Shown here: piece by piece, positions 6,235 to 8,840 of the stretch | How positions within the stretch are numbered: the stretch's first letter is position 1 | Layout: every line of letters begins with the position of its first letter | Source of the DNA: Candidatus Poseidoniaceae archaeon | GTDB taxonomy: Archaea > Thermoplasmatota > Poseidoniia > Poseidoniales > Poseidoniaceae | Direction: 5' to 3' | Length of the DNA stretch: 8,840 bases | NCBI GenBank assembly: GCA_029250305.1 | Contig: JAQXFM010000225.1 | Span: 1 to 8,840, forward strand | Translations under genes and position numbers: made by a program | Notes under the pieces: generated by a model | Databases searched by the model: none | Told to the model about the DNA's origin: nothing | What the model saw: only the letters and a program-made list of their open reading frames with translations

Positions 6235-7842
6235 ATGTTCAGCGGCCGAAACATCAACTACAGAAGGATTGGGCTTCAAGCCGCATTCTGGTTTGTGATG
6301 TCGCTGCTTTTGATGACCATCTTGTTGAATTTCGTAAACCTCTCCAACACAAACCAGTTGTCTGCATATGATGATGATTGGGACGACATGTCCGCCTTCC
6401 GTGCTGATCTCAAAGCAGCGAACATCAAGACGAGTTCGTTAGTCAGCAGCCCGCTTTTGTTAGCCGACATCGAAGATCCTCGCAACACCACCTACATTGT
6501 GGCTGGTGTCGAGAGAGACACGCTCTCACTTCCGCAATTTGACGAAGATGGATTCATCACCATTGCTGCAGATGATGGATACTCTCCATCCGAGATTGAT
6601 GCTATTGTCGAATTCGTTCAAGCAGGAGGCACCGCCCTTGTGCTCGATGATTACGGATTTGCAGGAACGATTGCAGAGGCATTTGGCGTTCGTTATACCG
6701 GCTACCAGTTGTATGATACGACATATGTCCCAGAATTGGATTACAACTTCGTCTGGATGTGCGTCCAAGCAACGCCATGCGGCATGAATGGAACCATCAT
6801 TGATCCGACAACTGTCTCAGTTCACGACCGATGGAGCGGCAACCTTGGGGAAGGCGAACACCCATGTGCCGCACTCAACGGCCAAAGCATGCCTCTCGAA
6901 GAAGCGGGCCTGTGTGCCCACCACTGGAAAGCTGGCGAAATCCAATACAACGCCAGTTACCAAGTTCTTCTCAATGACATCACAGCCCTCGAATTAATTC
7001 CAGGAGCGATTGGTGCCCTGCCGGAAATTTCGGTCCGTGCGGTCACCAGCAACGAGGCAACCGTTGATGTCAACGGTGACGGTGAAATTTGGGTTGGCAA
7101 CGAACAAACCTCAGAAACTCCTGACTTATGGGGCCAATTCAACCTCAGTTTCGAAGCCTGCGCTCGAAGCACTTGCGATCCAAGCGACGGTGGTAGGATT
7201 GTGTTCATGGCAGACGGATCAGCCCTGATCAACGCAATGTATGACTACGAAGGATTCAACGAGGGAGCTTACGGGCCAACCAACAAAACCATTCCAGAAA
7301 ATGACAACCGCAAGTGGGCCATGGACTTCATCGCAGAGGCATTGATGTCCTCTGAAGCCGACGAACTTGGTCAAGCATCCCCAACTGCCATGGTCATCTT
7401 CGACGAGTCAAGGCATCCACAGAACGCTCTTCTTGCCGATTCATACAACACCGTGTACTTCCTCTTGGTCTACTTCACCGGAGAAGGCCTTGCTATGCTT
7501 CTCTTGTTCTTGGTGCTCTTCGTCACCTTCGAAGCCGTGCTGCTCAAGAAGCGTGACCCAGAACCATGGCGCCACGTCTTCAGCATCATCTACTACGGGT
7601 TCGGTGATGCCAATCGCTACACCTACTATGCAAAGAGCGAGAAGATTCGACAGGTGTTCTTATCCAAGGTCCGAAATCAAAACGGACTCACTCGTGAGGA
7701 ATTCCATGCCATGCCGGCAAAGGACCTCGTCGCCCTCATCAACGATCCAGTGCTTGCCAAGTTTGCAATCGAACCGAGCAAGTATTCACTAGAGCAAACA
7801 GTGGCTGTTGTGAAACGAATCAAAGCGTGGGGCAGAACCTGA
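6235..7842 (+). CDS. DUF4350-type two-pass membrane protein with large ectodomain
   Basis: The 535-residue protein has a basic start (residues 1-11, RNINYRR), a first membrane helix at about 12-34, a large domain at 35-404, a second helix at about 405-436, and a basic cytoplasmic tail of about 100 residues starting KKRDPEPWRH. The positive-inside rule places the middle domain outside the membrane. That domain has a GATase/ThuA-like DUF4350 core, with IVEFVQAGGTALVLDDYG at 124-141 and a later RIVFMADGSALINAMYDYEG and FDESRHP. An insertion between them holds six cysteines (176, 182, 211, 227, 309, 314), an EF-hand-like DVNGDGEIWVGNE at 278-290, and several NxS/T sequons (including 84, 185, 239, 303, 350). 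Known: DUF4350 proteins occur with MoxR AAA+ ATPases and DUF58 proteins, in systems whose exact role is unclear; proposed roles are chaperone-like assembly of surface or metal-binding complexes. The downstream DUF58 gene begins 9 bases after the stop, so the two are surely one transcript. Family call rests on architecture and neighbour. Confidence 0.8.
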   Translation: MFSGRNINYRRIGLQAAFWFVMSLLLMTILLNFVNLSNTNQLSAYDDDWDDMSAFRADLKAANIKTSSLVSSPLLLADIEDPRNTTYIVAGVERDTLSLPQFDEDGFITIAADDGYSPSEIDAIVEFVQAGGTALVLDDYGFAGTIAEAFGVRYTGYQLYDTTYVPELDYNFVWMCVQATPCGMNGTIIDPTTVSVHDRWSGNLGEGEHPCAALNGQSMPLEEAGLCAHHWKAGEIQYNASYQVLLNDITALELIPGAIGALPEISVRAVTSNEATVDVNGDGEIWVGNEQTSETPDLWGQFNLSFEACARSTCDPSDGGRIVFMADGSALINAMYDYEGFNEGAYGPTNKTIPENDNRKWAMDFIAEALMSSEADELGQASPTAMVIFDESRHPQNALLADSYNTVYFLLVYFTGEGLAMLLLFLVLFVTFEAVLLKKRDPEPWRHVFSIIYYGFGDANRYTYYAKSEKIRQVFLSKVRNQNGLTREEFHAMPAKDLVALINDPVLAKFAIEPSKYSLEQTVAVVKRIKAWGRT

Positions 7843-7847
7843 GGTGA
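7841..7847 (+). promoter_or_regulatory. Shine-Dalgarno site overlapping the upstream stop codon
   Basis: GAGGTGA shares its first two bases with the TGA (7840-7842) of the DUF4350-type gene and ends 4 bases before ATG 7852. This points to translational coupling of the two membrane proteins. Confidence 0.65.
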
Positions 7848-7851
7848 GATT

Positions 7852-8840
7852 ATGTGGACACGTAAGGCATCCTTCACATTCACCGGTGGTATCGCACTCG
7901 TTCTGATCGGAATGATGATTTCCAACCTTCAAATGATGATTCTCGGCCTGACTTTTGTCGCCTTCATCGTCGTGAATTCGTGGATTTCAGGCCACGGTGA
8001 AGTAGAAGTTCAACGCACCCTCTCTGCGGACAATTTGTACAAAGGAGACGACTTGTACGTCGAACTGCTGGTCACCAATCGTTCCAACCGAAACACTCAG
8101 TTGCTCGAAGTCTACGACAATATCCCTCATGAAATGAAACTGCGAAGCGGCCTCAACCAGATGCGGTTGAACCTCAAACCAGGCGAAAGCGCACGCATTC
8201 GCTACGTACTTCGTTGCCCATTGAGAGGCCACTATTCCATCGGACCGGTCTCCCTTCGCTCTCGCAACACCTTCAACCTCGGTGTCGATGAAATGTATGT
8301 CGACCACCACAGCGACATTGTCATTTTCCCACAAATCAAGGAAGTGGAAGAAGCGTTCCTTCGCTCTCGTACACCAAAGATGTACACAGGTGCTACAACC
8401 CTGCGAACGCCGGGACAAGGGTCTGAATTCTACTCGCTGCGTGAATATGTCCCCGGTGATCCGTTCAAAAACATCAATTGGAAGGCGTTTGCTAGGACTG
8501 GAGAATTGATGGTCAACGAAAAGTGTCGAGATGCAGTGACAGATCTGTACCTGCTGCTTGACAGCAGGGACATCTCCAGAATTGGCACCGTTCTAAAGAA
8601 TCCACTCGAAATGGGCACAGTGTCCGCTGCAAGCCTTGCTGCTTTCTTCCTCAAGCGCAGGGATTCTGTGGCACTTGCAATTTTTGACGAGAAACTCTCC
8701 TATCTTCCACCAGACACGGGTGATAAGCAGTATTTCAAAATCCTAAGCGCCCTTGCTGGCGTATCACCAAAAGGCGCCATGCCGCTCCAGGCTGTCACCA
8801 ACTCATTGAGTGGTCGATTTAGCCGTGGAAGCCCGGTGTT
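7852..8840 (+). CDS. DUF58 domain protein (3' end outside window)
   Basis: The frame is open from ATG 7852 to the right edge, giving 329 complete codons. The N-terminus (MWTRKASFTFTGGIAL...) forms two closely spaced membrane helices at about 8-24 and 27-45. A beta-sandwich-like region follows (VEVQRTLSADNLYKGDDLYVELLVTN, then LRCPLRGHYSIGPVSLRSRN). The DUF58 hallmark comes next: EFYSLREYVPGD at 192-203, then NINWKAFARTGELMVNE. A von Willebrand A-like segment begins at LYLLLDSRD (Asp237). The metal-site motif is not canonical DxSxS (it reads DSRDI), as is common in DUF58 proteins. Known: DUF58 proteins work with MoxR-type AAA+ ATPases. It is translationally coupled to the DUF4350-type gene, so both probably form one membrane complex. 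Most DUF58 proteins are about 400 residues, so perhaps 70-100 residues are missing. Family call is secure; the biological role is not known. Confidence 0.93.
   Translation, partial: MWTRKASFTFTGGIALVLIGMMISNLQMMILGLTFVAFIVVNSWISGHGEVEVQRTLSADNLYKGDDLYVELLVTNRSNRNTQLLEVYDNIPHEMKLRSGLNQMRLNLKPGESARIRYVLRCPLRGHYSIGPVSLRSRNTFNLGVDEMYVDHHSDIVIFPQIKEVEEAFLRSRTPKMYTGATTLRTPGQGSEFYSLREYVPGDPFKNINWKAFARTGELMVNEKCRDAVTDLYLLLDSRDISRIGTVLKNPLEMGTVSAASLAAFFLKRRDSVALAIFDEKLSYLPPDTGDKQYFKILSALAGVSPKGAMPLQAVTNSLSGRFSRGSPV

Noticed and set aside
7987..8418. 143-codon minus-strand open frame inside the DUF58 gene
   Set aside because: The plus strand carries the DUF58 protein with its hallmark motifs; the antisense product resembles nothing known to me.
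1..8840. Mobile elements, CRISPR arrays, tRNA or rRNA genes, defence systems
   Set aside because: No transposase or integrase motifs, no regularly spaced repeats, no cloverleaf-like segments were seen, and nearly all of the window is explained by housekeeping-type genes.

Overview
The window looks like a piece of a free-living euryarchaeal genome, most likely a marine Thermoplasmata-type lineage such as Marine Group II / Ca. Poseidoniales. Three observations support this. There is a VAT/Cdc48-type double AAA+ ATPase with an N-terminal double-psi-barrel domain and a Tyr-Tyr pore loop. There is a stand-alone small PRC-barrel protein next to it. Shine-Dalgarno sites are of the GGTGA type, with A/T-rich TATA-like boxes placed as in archaeal promoters. 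The taxonomic call is inference from gene content; no rRNA or other marker gene is present. All genes look intact apart from the two cut by the window edges, and I see no insertion sequence, CRISPR array, tRNA or phage gene.

Layout, left to right. Positions 1-576 (+) hold the C-terminal two thirds of a TIGR01777/YfcH-type SDR epimerase. It converges on a squalene/phytoene synthase family gene (1662-655, minus). Upstream of that, on the same strand, lies a long aldehyde dehydrogenase gene (3380-1752, minus). A 177-base divergent intergenic region (3381-3557) separates this metabolic block from a plus-strand block. The plus-strand block contains cdc48/VAT (3558-5786), a 79-residue PRC-barrel protein (5859-6098), a two-pass membrane protein with a large extracytoplasmic DUF4350-type domain (6235-7842), and a DUF58 protein (7852 to beyond the right edge).

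How the genes relate. The prenyl-transferring synthase would start a C30 or C40 isoprenoid branch (carotenoid/retinal precursor or squalene). The ALDH is an NAD(P)-dependent oxidoreductase of unknown substrate. Cdc48 is a protein unfoldase. The PRC-barrel gene just behind it belongs to a fold recently linked to FtsZ-based division in haloarchaea. DUF4350 and DUF58 form a tight pair, with the ribosome binding site of the second gene overlapping the stop codon of the first. This pair is the membrane part of the widespread MoxR-DUF58-DUF4350 systems, and no MoxR ATPase gene lies inside the window.

Nothing here is clearly a new system. The most unusual points are the six-cysteine, calcium-loop-bearing ectodomain of the DUF4350 protein and the Cdc48/PRC-barrel adjacency. 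Next come the absence of a proteasome-docking tail on Cdc48, the ambiguous C30/C40 product of the synthase, and the ALDH start that has no Shine-Dalgarno site while its neighbours all have one.
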